Shown one piece after another: positions 8,907 to 16,456 of a stretch of 64,000 nucleotides of DNA. Source of the stretch: Peribacillus frigoritolerans_B. Lineage in GTDB: Bacteria; Bacillota; Bacilli; Bacillales; DSM-1321. The notes under the pieces are model-generated. The model searched no databases. It saw only the letters and a list, made by a program, of their open reading frames with translations, and was not told the origin of the DNA. Position 1 is the first letter of the stretch; each line of letters opens with the position of its first letter. The position numbers and the translations under genes are program-made. Location of the stretch: the NCBI RefSeq assembly GCF_044762665.1, contig NZ_JBIWES010000004.1, forward strand, positions 62,001 through 126,000. Direction: 5' to 3'.

Positions 8907-9682
8907 TAAAAGGCCTCATTCGCCAACAAATTTTCGGTTTGTTTTCCTTCAAACCATTTGATTTTTTCCCGTAAATTGACGACATCTCCCACGACTATCA
9001 TGCAAGGGTTCGAAATTTGTTCGTTATTGGCGGTTTCCACTACTTTAGCCAACGTACTGACAACTGTTTTTTGCGTTGTTAATGTACCCCAATGAATAAG
9101 GGCTACCGGAGTCTCTGGGCTTTTTCCATGTTCCAAAAGTTTTCCTTGAATATATGGCAGGTTTTTAACACCCATATAAATGGCTAATGTATCGATTCCT
9201 TTTGCAAGGGATTCCCACTTGATATTATCCTCTTCATCTTTTTTCCGATGACCGGTAACAATTGCAAATGATGAAGCATGGTCCCTATGTGTAACTGGAA
9301 TTCCCGCATAGGCTGCAGCAGCGATTCCAGCCGTAATTCCTGGTACGATTTCAAAGCTCACGCCATTTTTGGCAAGGGCTTCCGCTTCCTCACCGCCTCT
9401 TCCAAAGACGAATGGATCGCCGCCTTTCAAGCGGGTGACTATTTTTCCCTTTTTTGCATATTTAACGAGGAACCGATTGATGGTATCCTGCTGCAACAAA
9501 TGATAATCCGGCAGTTTACCGCAATTAATCAGCTCGACACCCTCTTTTGCATGATTCAAAAGTTCTTTATTGACAAGTCGATCATATAAAATGACATCAG
9601 CTTCTTGGATGCATTTTAATCCTTTTAATGTAATTAAATCTGGATCTCCGGGACCGGCTCCTACTAGATATACTTTCCCCAT
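8906..9682 (-). CDS. cobA: Uroporphyrinogen-III C-methyltransferase
   Basis: SAM-dependent double methylation of uroporphyrinogen III to precorrin-2. Motifs: VYLVGAGPGDPDLITLKGL at the N-terminus, DVILYDRLV, VTRLKGGDPFVFGRGGEEAE and GITAGIAAAAYAGIPVTHR, all diagnostic. A longer in-frame open reading frame starts at 9781, but it would overlap the DUF3906 gene and add about 33 residues not found in the family. ATG at 9682 gives 258 residues, the usual length. Third siroheme gene of the operon; corresponds to B. subtilis YlnD. Confidence 0.94.
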   Translation of the reverse strand: MGKVYLVGAGPGDPDLITLKGLKCIQEADVILYDRLVNKELLNHAKEGVELINCGKLPDYHLLQQDTINRFLVKYAKKGKIVTRLKGGDPFVFGRGGEEAEALAKNGVSFEIVPGITAGIAAAAYAGIPVTHRDHASSFAIVTGHRKKDEEDNIKWESLAKGIDTLAIYMGVKNLPYIQGKLLEHGKSPETPVALIHWGTLTTQKTVVSTLAKVVETANNEQISNPCMIVVGDVVNLREKIKWFEGKQTENLLANEAF

Positions 9683-9701
9683 TTTTGCATCCTGCCTTCC
9701 C

Positions 9702-9917
9702 TTAGAGAATTGTTTCGAATTCCGATAAAACGAAACCTGCTCCATTTTTAATTTTCCTTTTTTCATATAGTGAGATGTCATCCACTTCAGGCATTTTCAA
9801 ATAATGCTTTTCCAGCTCGATATCAACAAGTTCAAACGCCTTTTCATCTGAATCGGCAACAATGATGACATGAATTGGTTTTTCCTTGATAGTAACTTCA
9901 AAACGGTATAGATTCAT
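9702..9917 (-). CDS. Small DUF3906 family protein
   Basis: A 71-residue acidic protein starting MNLYRFEVTIKEKPIHVIIV and continuing ADSDEKAFELVDIELEKHYL. I recognise the pattern as DUF3906, found in Bacillus sulfate assimilation operons. No catalytic motif, signal or membrane segment. The beta-rich first half with the helical DEKAFELVDIELEKH stretch suggests a small alpha/beta fold. ATG at 9917 follows GGGGAAGG. It lies 20 bases after the sulfite reductase and 19 bases before cobA, so it is certainly co-transcribed. A role as accessory to the reductase or to siroheme loading is a guess from position. Confidence 0.85.
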   Translation of the reverse strand: MNLYRFEVTIKEKPIHVIIVADSDEKAFELVDIELEKHYLKMPEVDDISLYEKRKIKNGAGFVLSEFETIL

Positions 9918-9937
9918 GGAATGCTTACCTTCCCCTA

Positions 9938-11563
9938 TTAAACGGCCACTTTCGCTAATATATCATCAAGTTTACGTTGTAATTCGTCTATCCCTACCCT
10001 TTCCACAAAATCGAGGAAGGTTTCGGATAGAAGTTTTGTTTCTTTGAAAAATAGGATCATTTCTTTCAAAACTTGATGGAGCTGTTCAGCTTCCACTTTT
10101 CCTTTAAGTTTTTCATTGAACTTCCCGCCCTCATTCAGCGTTCCTCCAACGTATATTTCAAAAGCCTCGACCACCTTTTTATCTTGGTTTTTCATTTTTA
10201 TGCCTTGCAGCCCTATTTCGGCGATCGCTCTTTGACCGCAATTATTCGGACAGCCGACCATATGCATCCTTACAGGTACATCGAGTTCTATTTCCTTGTC
10301 CAGTGATTCAGAAATGGTCCTCATTCGGTTTTTCGTTTCCACGAGCGCCAGGTTGCAATACTCGATGCCTGTACAAGAAACGGAATAACCAATGAATTTC
10401 TTTGGTTGATATGGAAATCTTTCAAAGATGGCTTCCTGCTTTAATTTCTCAAGTTTAGCATCAGGCACATTGGGAATGATTAGATTTTGAGAATTACAGT
10501 TACGGATTTCACCATTTCCATATTTTTTTGCAAGTTCGGCAAACTCAATCACTTCGTCTGGATTTAGACGACCAACTGGTATGTTGACTCCAACATAGTT
10601 CAGACCATCTTGCTTTTGTTTATGGATGCCGTAGAAATACCCTGCATTCCATCCCTTCACCGCACTTTCTCCCTTTTCAGGAAGCGGACCGGTGTATTCC
10701 AGCAATTTTTCCTTGAATTGTTCAGGGCCCCAGTCAGCGACAAGGAATTTCAATCGCGAGCGATGACGCTTTTCACGGTACCCAAAGTCGCGGAATATCG
10801 TCGTGATGGCGGCCGCCACTTCCACTGTTTTTTCAGGTAAAATGAATAAATCAAGTTCCTCTGCCAGCATCGGGACGGAGGAAAGCCCCCCGCCTACTTT
10901 AACATGAAAACCAACTTCCGTTACCCCATCAATTTCTTTAGTGGCTGGATTGAATGAAACACAGTTGATTTCAGCATTTGAAGCATTATGGATATTGGCA
11001 CTTATGGACATTTTATATTTCCTCGGAAGGTTCGAATAGTCTTCGTTAAGGCGGAAATACTCAAATACATCATAAAGTACCTCGCGTGTATCAAAAAGTT
11101 CATCAGGATCGATGCCTGCCAGTGCATTACCGATGATATTACGTGTTATATCACCACAAGCACCAGCCGTAGTCAATCCAACCTTTTCCAAACGATTCAA
11201 GATATCCGGGACTTGTTCGATGGTCAGCCAGTGGAATTGAATGGCTTGACGGGTTGTAATGTCATATACATCCCTCCCGTAATCTTTAGCGATGTTAGCT
11301 AGAGTTATTTGTTGATCATAAGTCAGGATACCTCCGGGAATTACGACTCGCATCATCCAATAACCAGCTTCTTTAGGCCGTTGCAGGTATAGACCTGCCC
11401 ATTTGAACATATCCCATTTCTCTTTAGGGATGGAATCAAAACCATTTGCTGCGTAATGTGGAATATCATCAAATATCTTCAAGCCGTCTTTTTCCAATTT
11501 CCAGATTTCCGTTTTATTTTTAGCGATTAGTGGATTTTCCGACCAAAATTTTTCGTAAACCAT
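9938..11563 (-). CDS. Siroheme/4Fe-4S sulfite reductase, ferredoxin type
   Basis: Six-electron reduction of sulfite to sulfide (close relatives reduce nitrite). The 541 residues show the duplicated NIR/SIR architecture, with ferredoxin-like half domains. The siroheme/4Fe-4S cysteines are CTGIEYC (C-X5-C, about residues 395-401) and GCPNNCGQ (C-X3-C, about 437-441). There is no flavoprotein CysJ partner, so the electron donor is probably ferredoxin. ATG at 11563 follows AAGGAGG by seven bases. Position between cysC and the siroheme genes favours sulfite over nitrite as substrate. A nitrite role cannot be excluded by sequence alone. Confidence 0.93.
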   Translation of the reverse strand: MVYEKFWSENPLIAKNKTEIWKLEKDGLKIFDDIPHYAANGFDSIPKEKWDMFKWAGLYLQRPKEAGYWMMRVVIPGGILTYDQQITLANIAKDYGRDVYDITTRQAIQFHWLTIEQVPDILNRLEKVGLTTAGACGDITRNIIGNALAGIDPDELFDTREVLYDVFEYFRLNEDYSNLPRKYKMSISANIHNASNAEINCVSFNPATKEIDGVTEVGFHVKVGGGLSSVPMLAEELDLFILPEKTVEVAAAITTIFRDFGYREKRHRSRLKFLVADWGPEQFKEKLLEYTGPLPEKGESAVKGWNAGYFYGIHKQKQDGLNYVGVNIPVGRLNPDEVIEFAELAKKYGNGEIRNCNSQNLIIPNVPDAKLEKLKQEAIFERFPYQPKKFIGYSVSCTGIEYCNLALVETKNRMRTISESLDKEIELDVPVRMHMVGCPNNCGQRAIAEIGLQGIKMKNQDKKVVEAFEIYVGGTLNEGGKFNEKLKGKVEAEQLHQVLKEMILFFKETKLLSETFLDFVERVGIDELQRKLDDILAKVAV

Positions 11564-11579
11564 TACATTTCCTCCTTGA

Positions 11580-12179
11580 TTAAATCGCTTTCTTTGCTGT
11601 CAAATAGCCGATTACCTGTTCAACGCACTCTTCAATGCTGTATTGGTCGGATTCTAAAATGATTTCCGGTCGTTCAGGTTCTTCGTATGGAGAGTCGATT
11701 CCGGTAAAATCTTTAATGATGCCTTTACGGGCCTTGTCATAAAGCCCTTTTGGATCACGCACTTCGCACTCTTCGATCGGACACTTTATGTATACTTCAA
11801 TAAACTCCCCTTCTTCGAGTAAATCACGTACAATCTGCCGATCTGCCCTGAAAGGTGATATGAAAGCGGTCAATACGAACTGCCCACTATCCACGAATAA
11901 CTTGGATACCTCACCGATCCGTCTAATATTCTCCGTTCTATCCTCTTCAGAAAAACCTAAATCTTTATTTAAACCGTGGCGGATATTATCACCATCCAAA
12001 ACATAACTTCGAATATTCCGATTGTATAACTCTTTAGCGACCGCGTTTGCAATCGTTGATTTTCCGGACCCCGATAGTCCTGTAAACCATAGAACCGTGC
12101 TTTCATGCCCGTTCTGCTTCCGTCGGTGCTCCTTGGTCAATGACGTCTCATGCCATGTGACATTCGTACTTTTACTCAT
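11580..12179 (-). CDS. cysC: Adenylylsulfate kinase CysC
   Basis: Phosphorylates APS to PAPS with ATP. Walker A is GLSGSGKST at about residues 33-41, followed by the APS-kinase signatures LDGDNIRHGLNKDLGFSEE and FISPFRADRQIVRDLL, then DPKGLYDKARKG. ATG at 12179 is chosen because GAGGGGG lies nine bases upstream; this gives 199 residues, the usual size. An in-frame start at 12212 would run back to within nine bases of sat. Its presence, together with the downstream reductase, implies a PAPS route. Confidence 0.95.
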   Translation of the reverse strand: MSKSTNVTWHETSLTKEHRRKQNGHESTVLWFTGLSGSGKSTIANAVAKELYNRNIRSYVLDGDNIRHGLNKDLGFSEEDRTENIRRIGEVSKLFVDSGQFVLTAFISPFRADRQIVRDLLEEGEFIEVYIKCPIEECEVRDPKGLYDKARKGIIKDFTGIDSPYEEPERPEIILESDQYSIEECVEQVIGYLTAKKAI

Positions 12180-12222
12180 TTGATAATCCCCCTCTTCATT
12201 TGACCCTTCCATTTATGTCCAA

Positions 12223-13371
12223 TCAGTTATAAACTTCATTTTTTTTAAGACCTTCGATCAACACCTCGATGACTTCCTTACGGCTAAAGGTTGCTGGAGG
12301 AATTTCTCCATTACGCAACATTTCCCTTACCTTCGTTCCAGACAGGATGACATGGTCTTCCTTGCCATGCGGGCAAGTTTTAGCGGAAGCCATATTGCCA
12401 CATGCTTTACAGTAAAAACTATGTTCAAAGAATAATAGCGTGATTCCTAACTCATCTGCGTTAAAGTTCCCGAAGATTTTTTGAGCATCGTATGTGCCAT
12501 AATAATCGCCCACACCCGCATGATCACGTCCGACGATAAAATGGGTGCAACCATAATTTTTACGGACCATCGCATGGAAAATGGCTTCTCTAGGTCCTGC
12601 ATAACGCATGGCAGCAGGGAAAACTGCAAGGGAGACGCGATCCTTAGGATAATATTTATCAAGCAGCACTTTATAGCTTTCCATTCTTACATCTGCCGGA
12701 ATGTCATCTGATTTAGTGGCACCAACGAGAGGATTTAAGAATAAGCCGTCGACGATCTCCAATGCTGTCTTTTGAATATATTCATGTGCACGGTGAACAG
12801 GGTTCCTCGTTTGGAAACCGACAACCGTTTCCCATCCTTTTTCAGCGAAAGCCTTCCTTGTCTCGACTGGGTCCAAATAATGAGCTTGAAATAGCGGACG
12901 CTCTATTCTCTTGATCAACTTTATTTCCCCGCCGACATATACATCCCCGCGGTTATATAAATTTTTCACTCCAGGATGCTTCTCATCATCTGTTTGATAT
13001 ACCAATGTCGCTTCCAATTGCTTATCTGGAGTGTAAATATCGGAAACGGAGAGAACCCCGTATGTTTCACCTTCATGGGTTAATGTTACTTCTTCACCTA
13101 TAGTGAGGCTTTCTGCAGTATCTTCGGTCAAAGGCAGCGTAATCGGGATGCTCCATACATGTCCGCTGCTAAGCCTCATATCCTTTACCACTGTATCATA
13201 GTCACTTTTTGTAAAGAATCCTTTAATCGGGCTGTAGGCACCAGTGCCTATCAATTCAAGATCGCTTAAAGCAATTTCATCGATTTCGATTGACTTCGTT
13301 ATTTTACTAAAATCATATTTTGGTTCCCAAAGATCGATTAATGTTCCTCCGTGCGGTATACTGATTGTCAT
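12223..13371 (-). CDS. sat: Sulfate adenylyltransferase (ATP sulfurylase)
   Basis: Activates sulfate to APS. 382 residues, the length of monomeric bacterial Sat. The nucleotide-binding HXXH is in GFQTRNPVHRAHEYIQ (about residues 185-200), followed by VGATKSDDIPADVRMESY and IVGRDHAGVGDYYG. Near the C-terminus are four cysteines (CKACGNM and KTCPHG), as in zinc-containing bacterial Sat proteins. Start ATG at 13371 after AGGGGG. It lies 29 bases after cysH. Confidence 0.97.
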   Translation of the reverse strand: MTISIPHGGTLIDLWEPKYDFSKITKSIEIDEIALSDLELIGTGAYSPIKGFFTKSDYDTVVKDMRLSSGHVWSIPITLPLTEDTAESLTIGEEVTLTHEGETYGVLSVSDIYTPDKQLEATLVYQTDDEKHPGVKNLYNRGDVYVGGEIKLIKRIERPLFQAHYLDPVETRKAFAEKGWETVVGFQTRNPVHRAHEYIQKTALEIVDGLFLNPLVGATKSDDIPADVRMESYKVLLDKYYPKDRVSLAVFPAAMRYAGPREAIFHAMVRKNYGCTHFIVGRDHAGVGDYYGTYDAQKIFGNFNADELGITLLFFEHSFYCKACGNMASAKTCPHGKEDHVILSGTKVREMLRNGEIPPATFSRKEVIEVLIEGLKKNEVYN

Positions 13372-13400
13372 GCTAATTTCCCCCTATGGTTTCTATTTAT

Positions 13401-14117
13401 TTAAGATAAATGCAATCCGCATTCCGTTTTTTGAGCTCCTTGCCAACGGCCTGACCGTAAATCATCTGCATTGAAGGCAGGTGCAGTACACGTTTTACAT
13501 CCAATGCTCGGATATCCATTATCATGCAGGACATTATATGGAAGTCCATTTTTGTGGGCATAGCGCCAAACATCTTTCCATGTCCAATGTATGAGTGGGC
13601 ATATTTTAACTGATTTGAACTTATTATCCTTATTGATATACTCGGTCTTAGCCCTTGTTTCGGATTGCTCCCTCCGCAGTCCCGAAAGCCAGGCTGTTGC
13701 TGTTGAAAGCACATCAGTAAGCGGAATGATTTTACGGATGTTACAGCACTTATTGGAATCTCTAAGCCATAGTTCATCGCCATATTCCGCCGCTTGTTCC
13801 TCAAGCGTCAAGTCAGGTTTCTTCATTTCGATCAAAAGCTTCGGATATCGCTTCTTCACTTCCTCGATCAATTGGTAAGTTTCCTCAAAATGGACATCTG
13901 TATCAAGAAAAACTATTTTTGCCGAAGGATTGACCTTCGCCAATAAATCCGTAAGCACGATGCCTTCAATACCAAAACTGCAAGCATAAATCAGTTTGTC
14001 TCCGTAATGGTCATTCGCCCATTGCAGAACTTCCAAAGCACCTTTTGTCTCACTGCCTTCAGGAAATACAGGGAAGTCCCCTGTATTGAAATTTTCATAG
14101 TTTATTAATGCAGCCAA
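13401..14117 (-). CDS. cysH: Phosphoadenylylsulfate/adenylylsulfate reductase CysH
   Basis: Reduces PAPS or APS to sulfite with thioredoxin. Seen: YACSFGIEGIVLTDLL (nucleotide loop), FLDTDVHFEETY, KCCNIRKIIPL (about residues 123-133), SGLRREQSETR, GCKTCTAPA (about 204) and the catalytic ECGLH at the C-terminus. The CC plus CXXC set is the mark of 4Fe-4S enzymes, as in B. subtilis, which accept both APS and PAPS. The start is TTG at 14117, eight bases after GAGGGGG. It is the first large gene of the operon but follows a small yezD-like gene and a hairpin. Confidence 0.95.
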   Translation of the reverse strand: MAALINYENFNTGDFPVFPEGSETKGALEVLQWANDHYGDKLIYACSFGIEGIVLTDLLAKVNPSAKIVFLDTDVHFEETYQLIEEVKKRYPKLLIEMKKPDLTLEEQAAEYGDELWLRDSNKCCNIRKIIPLTDVLSTATAWLSGLRREQSETRAKTEYINKDNKFKSVKICPLIHWTWKDVWRYAHKNGLPYNVLHDNGYPSIGCKTCTAPAFNADDLRSGRWQGAQKTECGLHLS

Positions 14118-14208
14118 CTTTGTAGCCCCCTCTAAAAACTTGCTGTATCAGGTTAGAGTAACTGTTGATCAATTCCCGTTGTAATATTCCCCGGGTTATT
14201 TGAATCTA

Positions 14209-14263
14209 GGAAAAAGAGACGAATCTAACCAATACTCTCTTTATATCAGTTAAACCCGCCTCT
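14209..14263 (-). terminator. 20-bp GU-containing hairpin between yezD-like gene and cysH
   Basis: On the minus strand the arms 14263-14244 and 14234-14215 can pair over all 20 positions, six as G-U wobbles, around a nine-base loop. UUUUU follows at 14215-14211. It lies in the gap before cysH, so most transcripts from the riboswitch promoter may stop here. Full helix length with many wobble pairs suggests selection on RNA structure rather than DNA symmetry. Confidence 0.75.
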
Positions 14264-14286
14264 AGTTTTTCTAGTCAGCAGATACC

Positions 14287-14430
14287 TTATTTAATTCTTA
14301 GTTTTTCATTTCTTTCCATTTGAATGATTTTACCATCCTGGACAATAAGTGTAATGGATCCATATTTCATTGAAGTAAGCATTTCTTGAAGTCGTTCAAA
14401 AATTTCTTCAAGCTGATTCTCTTTATCCAA
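14287..14430 (-). CDS. yezD: YezD-like DUF2292 small protein (47 aa)
   Basis: Small cytoplasmic protein: LDKENQLEEIFERLQEML, then KYGSITLIVQDGKIIQMER and NEKLRIK. The pattern helix, YGS-[IV]-T-[IL]-IVQDG-[KR]-[IV]-[IV]-Q-[IM] and a basic tail is that of the YezD/DUF2292 family seen near sulfur metabolism genes. The start is TTG at 14430 with AAAGGAGG centred seven bases upstream, a near-perfect ribosome binding site. It is too short for standard gene calling. It lies directly after the SAM riboswitch terminator, so it is the first gene that the riboswitch controls. Molecular function is unknown to me. Confidence 0.85.
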   Translation of the reverse strand: MDKENQLEEIFERLQEMLTSMKYGSITLIVQDGKIIQMERNEKLRIK

Positions 14431-14535
14431 ACCAGTTCCTCCTTTAAGAAAATCCGCGAATATTTTATTTTAAATTTCTTAGATTTATATAATTCCATAC
14501 AACCTTACATTGTTATGGTCTGCCTAAAATTTTCA

Positions 14536-14568
14536 CAAAAAACAAAAATCTTTCCATGATGGAAAGAT
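14536..14568 (-). terminator. Expression-platform terminator of the SAM riboswitch
   Basis: Arms ATCTTTCC and GGAAAGAT (14568-14561 and 14555-14548) with a five-base loop, then TTTTTGTTTTTT. It lies 21 bases after the aptamer; a second short hairpin (GGTAAA...TTTACC) between them may take part in the switch. Confidence 0.88.
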
Positions 14569-14588
14569 CGCAAGGTAAATATCTTTAC

Positions 14589-14693
14589 CTTATCTTCCAA
14601 AATGATCAACATTTTGTTGGAGGTAGCACCTTGCATCCATCATGCAGGTTGCTGGACTTCAAAGGGCCAATTCCCTCCGTCGCTCTGGATAAG
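14589..14693 (-). promoter_or_regulatory. SAM-I (S-box) riboswitch aptamer
   Basis: On the minus strand CTTATC (14693-14688) pairs with GATAAG (14594-14589) as P1. Inside it the S-box landmarks follow in order: AGAGCGACGGAGGGA, TTGGCCCTTTGAAG, CCAGCAACCTGCA, and AAGGTGCTACCTCC. These match the consensus for SAM-binding transcriptional riboswitches that turn genes off at high SAM. It controls the yezD-cysH operon here, as an S-box does for cysH in B. subtilis. Confidence 0.95.
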
Positions 14694-14707
14694 TTTTATT
14701 ATTTTAA

Positions 14708-14735
14708 ATATTAACATATATTTAATCCTTGTCAA
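14708..14735 (-). promoter_or_regulatory. Sigma-A promoter of the sulfate assimilation operon
   Basis: TTGACA (14735-14730), a 16-base spacer and TAATAT (14713-14708) on the minus strand, about 15 bases before the riboswitch P1 stem. Both hexamers are near consensus and no other promoter is needed for the aptamer. Confidence 0.85.
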
Positions 14736-14832
14736 TGGAGTTTTCTTATAAAATAACTTGGTTTAATATTATGGATGAACTGTTATTTTTATACACTCTA
14801 TTCAATTTATGATTTTATGTTCATATAAATAC

Positions 14833-14885
14833 GAAAATAGACTCGTCTTTTTAGATAAAGTCTCCAAAAAAATGAGTCTATTTTC
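14833..14885. terminator. Inverted repeat past the flavin reductase gene
   Basis: Twelve-base arms GAAAATAGACTC and GAGTCTATTTTC (14833-14844, 14874-14885) around a 29-base loop that contains T and A runs. It lies about 90 bases past the 14975 stop on the minus strand and probably ends that transcript. Confidence 0.5.
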
Positions 14886-14974
14886 ATTAATAAGCCTATT
14901 ATTGACTCGTGTTATTCTAAAAAAAATTTCTAGGGTTCAGTCTTTTTATAGAAGGAATTAATTTATTTAAGTCA

Positions 14975-15508
14975 TTAATTTCTTAACTGTATCGCTTCTA
15001 CAAATTCTTGAACCTGACTCTGGACGCGATCAATTAAATGCAAATCATTGATCGGGTTTTCTGGATTCTGTTTATCTATTTCCTTATCAACAAAATAAAT
15101 CCCCTGCAGCGGCTCGCCTTTTAATATTGAAATTAATGGTTTAAGCGCATAGTCAATCGCCAATAGATGCCTGTTACTTCCACCAATCATGATTGGCAGC
15201 ACCGGCTTACCCTTAAAAGCACCTTCTGGCAGCAAATCAATCAAGGCTTTCAATACACCTGTATAAGAAGCCTTATAAACCGGTGAACCTATAATGACTC
15301 CTCTGGCTGCTTGAATTCTCTCTGAAAGCTTTGAGATATCCTCGCTATTATATTTGCCTTGGAATAAATCATCTGCTGTGAAATCCGTAATCGAGAAATA
15401 AGCTGTAGTAAATCCTGCATTTTCGACTAATGATTGAATATGTTTTAGTGAAATGTCCGTTCTTGATGGAATAGCCGGACTTCCTGATAAAATCACGATA
15501 TCGCTCAT
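14975..15508 (-). CDS. NADPH-dependent FMN reductase, SsuE-like
   Basis: Flavodoxin-fold reductase that supplies reduced FMN to monooxygenases. 177 residues. N-terminal VILSGSPAIPSRT is the FMN phosphate loop; GVIIGSPVYKASYTGVLKAL (about residues 70-89) is the family signature; PIMIGGSNRHLLAIDYALKP follows. ATG at 15508 has GGAGGG nine bases upstream. SsuE enzymes usually accompany alkanesulfonate monooxygenase in sulfur starvation; no ssuD is adjacent, though the sulfur operon is close. Two luciferase-like oxidoreductases lie 9-11 kb away. The physiological partner is not shown. Confidence 0.88.
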   Translation of the reverse strand: MSDIVILSGSPAIPSRTDISLKHIQSLVENAGFTTAYFSITDFTADDLFQGKYNSEDISKLSERIQAARGVIIGSPVYKASYTGVLKALIDLLPEGAFKGKPVLPIMIGGSNRHLLAIDYALKPLISILKGEPLQGIYFVDKEIDKQNPENPINDLHLIDRVQSQVQEFVEAIQLRN

Positions 15509-15636
15509 TTGATACCCTCCAATGTTACATGATTTCCAGATAAAATTTTCTTAAAGCATTTCGTGAAGTATACATTTATCGTAATTGTCTGAAAAATATA
15601 AGTCAAATCTTACACTCTGGACATCTACTCTTAATG

Positions 15637-15694
15637 AAAAAAGAAACGGTCATATTTACGGCTTGATGCTCATGCCCTTAAATATGACCGTTTC
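15637..15694 (-). terminator. Terminator of the tetR-type gene
   Basis: Perfect 16-bp stem (15643-15658 and 15679-15694, GAAACGGTCATATTTA), loop of 20, followed on the minus strand by TTTTTT (15642-15637). It begins just past the stop of the regulator. Confidence 0.88.
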
Positions 15695-15695
15695 A

Positions 15696-16283
15696 TTATG
15701 TATGATTTTGTTTCCCATGAATACCATATACCAAAAGTTGAGCAATGCTCTTAATTCGTTCAGAAGTAAAATATGGCTCCTTTTTTTGTTGATGGATCTC
15801 ATAATGTGTAGATAAAGCCAATGTGAAAGAAATGATCCCTACATTAAATAAAATAATATCAGAGATATATTGTATCTCTCCGCTATCTATTCTCTTCTGT
15901 ATTTCAATATGCCTGGCATTTGGTTTGAAAATCTGATCTACATATTGCTTTGAAATATCTTGATCGAATTGTGTTTCCCTAAATAATATCGAAAACTGTT
16001 CTTTATTTTCAAGAATTTTTTTTATCATGGTGGCAACATGATTCTCCACTAGATCATCCGTGGATAGATGGCTAGCCCCATCTTCGGATTCCTCTTTTTC
16101 ATTAGGGGTAATTGTAGCCAAAAGCAAATCTTTTTTGCTGTCAAAGTATTTGTAAATAGTAGCTTCGGAAACATTGCATGCAGAGGCAATTTCATTCGTT
16201 CTTGTCATGTCAAAACCTTTAGTGGCAAAAAGAGTCCGGGCTACATTTATGATTCGTTCTTTGGTTTGCTGCCCTTTTTTCAA
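15696..16283 (-). CDS. TetR/AcrR family transcriptional regulator
   Basis: DNA-binding repressor. Residues about 5-50 form the TetR helix-turn-helix: TKERIINVARTLFATKGFD, then TNEIASACNVSEATIYKYFD and SKKDLL. The C-terminal half is all-alpha and variable, as expected for a ligand-binding domain. The TTG at 16283 is preferred, since AAGAAGG ends nine bases before it, while an in-frame TTG at 16292 directly abuts that site; 195 residues result. The next gene upstream, an SDR dehydrogenase, has a 20-bp palindrome over its transcription start and is the likely target. Confidence 0.9.
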   Translation of the reverse strand: MKKGQQTKERIINVARTLFATKGFDMTRTNEIASACNVSEATIYKYFDSKKDLLLATITPNEKEESEDGASHLSTDDLVENHVATMIKKILENKEQFSILFRETQFDQDISKQYVDQIFKPNARHIEIQKRIDSGEIQYISDIILFNVGIISFTLALSTHYEIHQQKKEPYFTSERIKSIAQLLVYGIHGKQNHT

Positions 16284-16336
16284 AAATATCAACCTTCTTT
16301 TATAAAGATAAGACCGGTTTCACCCATCTATTTCCC

Positions 16337-16365
16337 ATGATATATCGCTGGTATCAATCGGTCAA
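16337..16365 (-). promoter_or_regulatory. Probable promoter of the tetR-type gene
   Basis: TTGACC (16365-16360), 17-base spacer, TATCAT (16342-16337) on the minus strand, about 54 bases before the start codon. No copy of the downstream 20-bp palindrome lies here, so autoregulation is not evident. Confidence 0.55.
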
Positions 16366-16405
16366 TATTACCTTTGATCTATTAGAATTCAATATTCCCA
16401 TATAT

Positions 16406-16452
16406 CATAAATAGAAAACATCGTCTGGTTGGGACAATGTTTTCTATTTATG
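16406..16452. terminator. Bidirectional long hairpin after the SDR gene
   Basis: CATAAATAGAAAACAT pairs with ATGTTTTCTATTTATG, followed inward by GTC/GAC across single-base bulges, loop about eight. It starts four bases past the SDR stop; on the minus strand the T-rich half of the stem serves as the tail. Confidence 0.75.
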
Positions 16453-16456
16453 AATA

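Noticed and set aside
13397..13804. 135-codon frame inside cysH
   Set aside because: Shadow of cysH, whose motifs and operon position are unambiguous.
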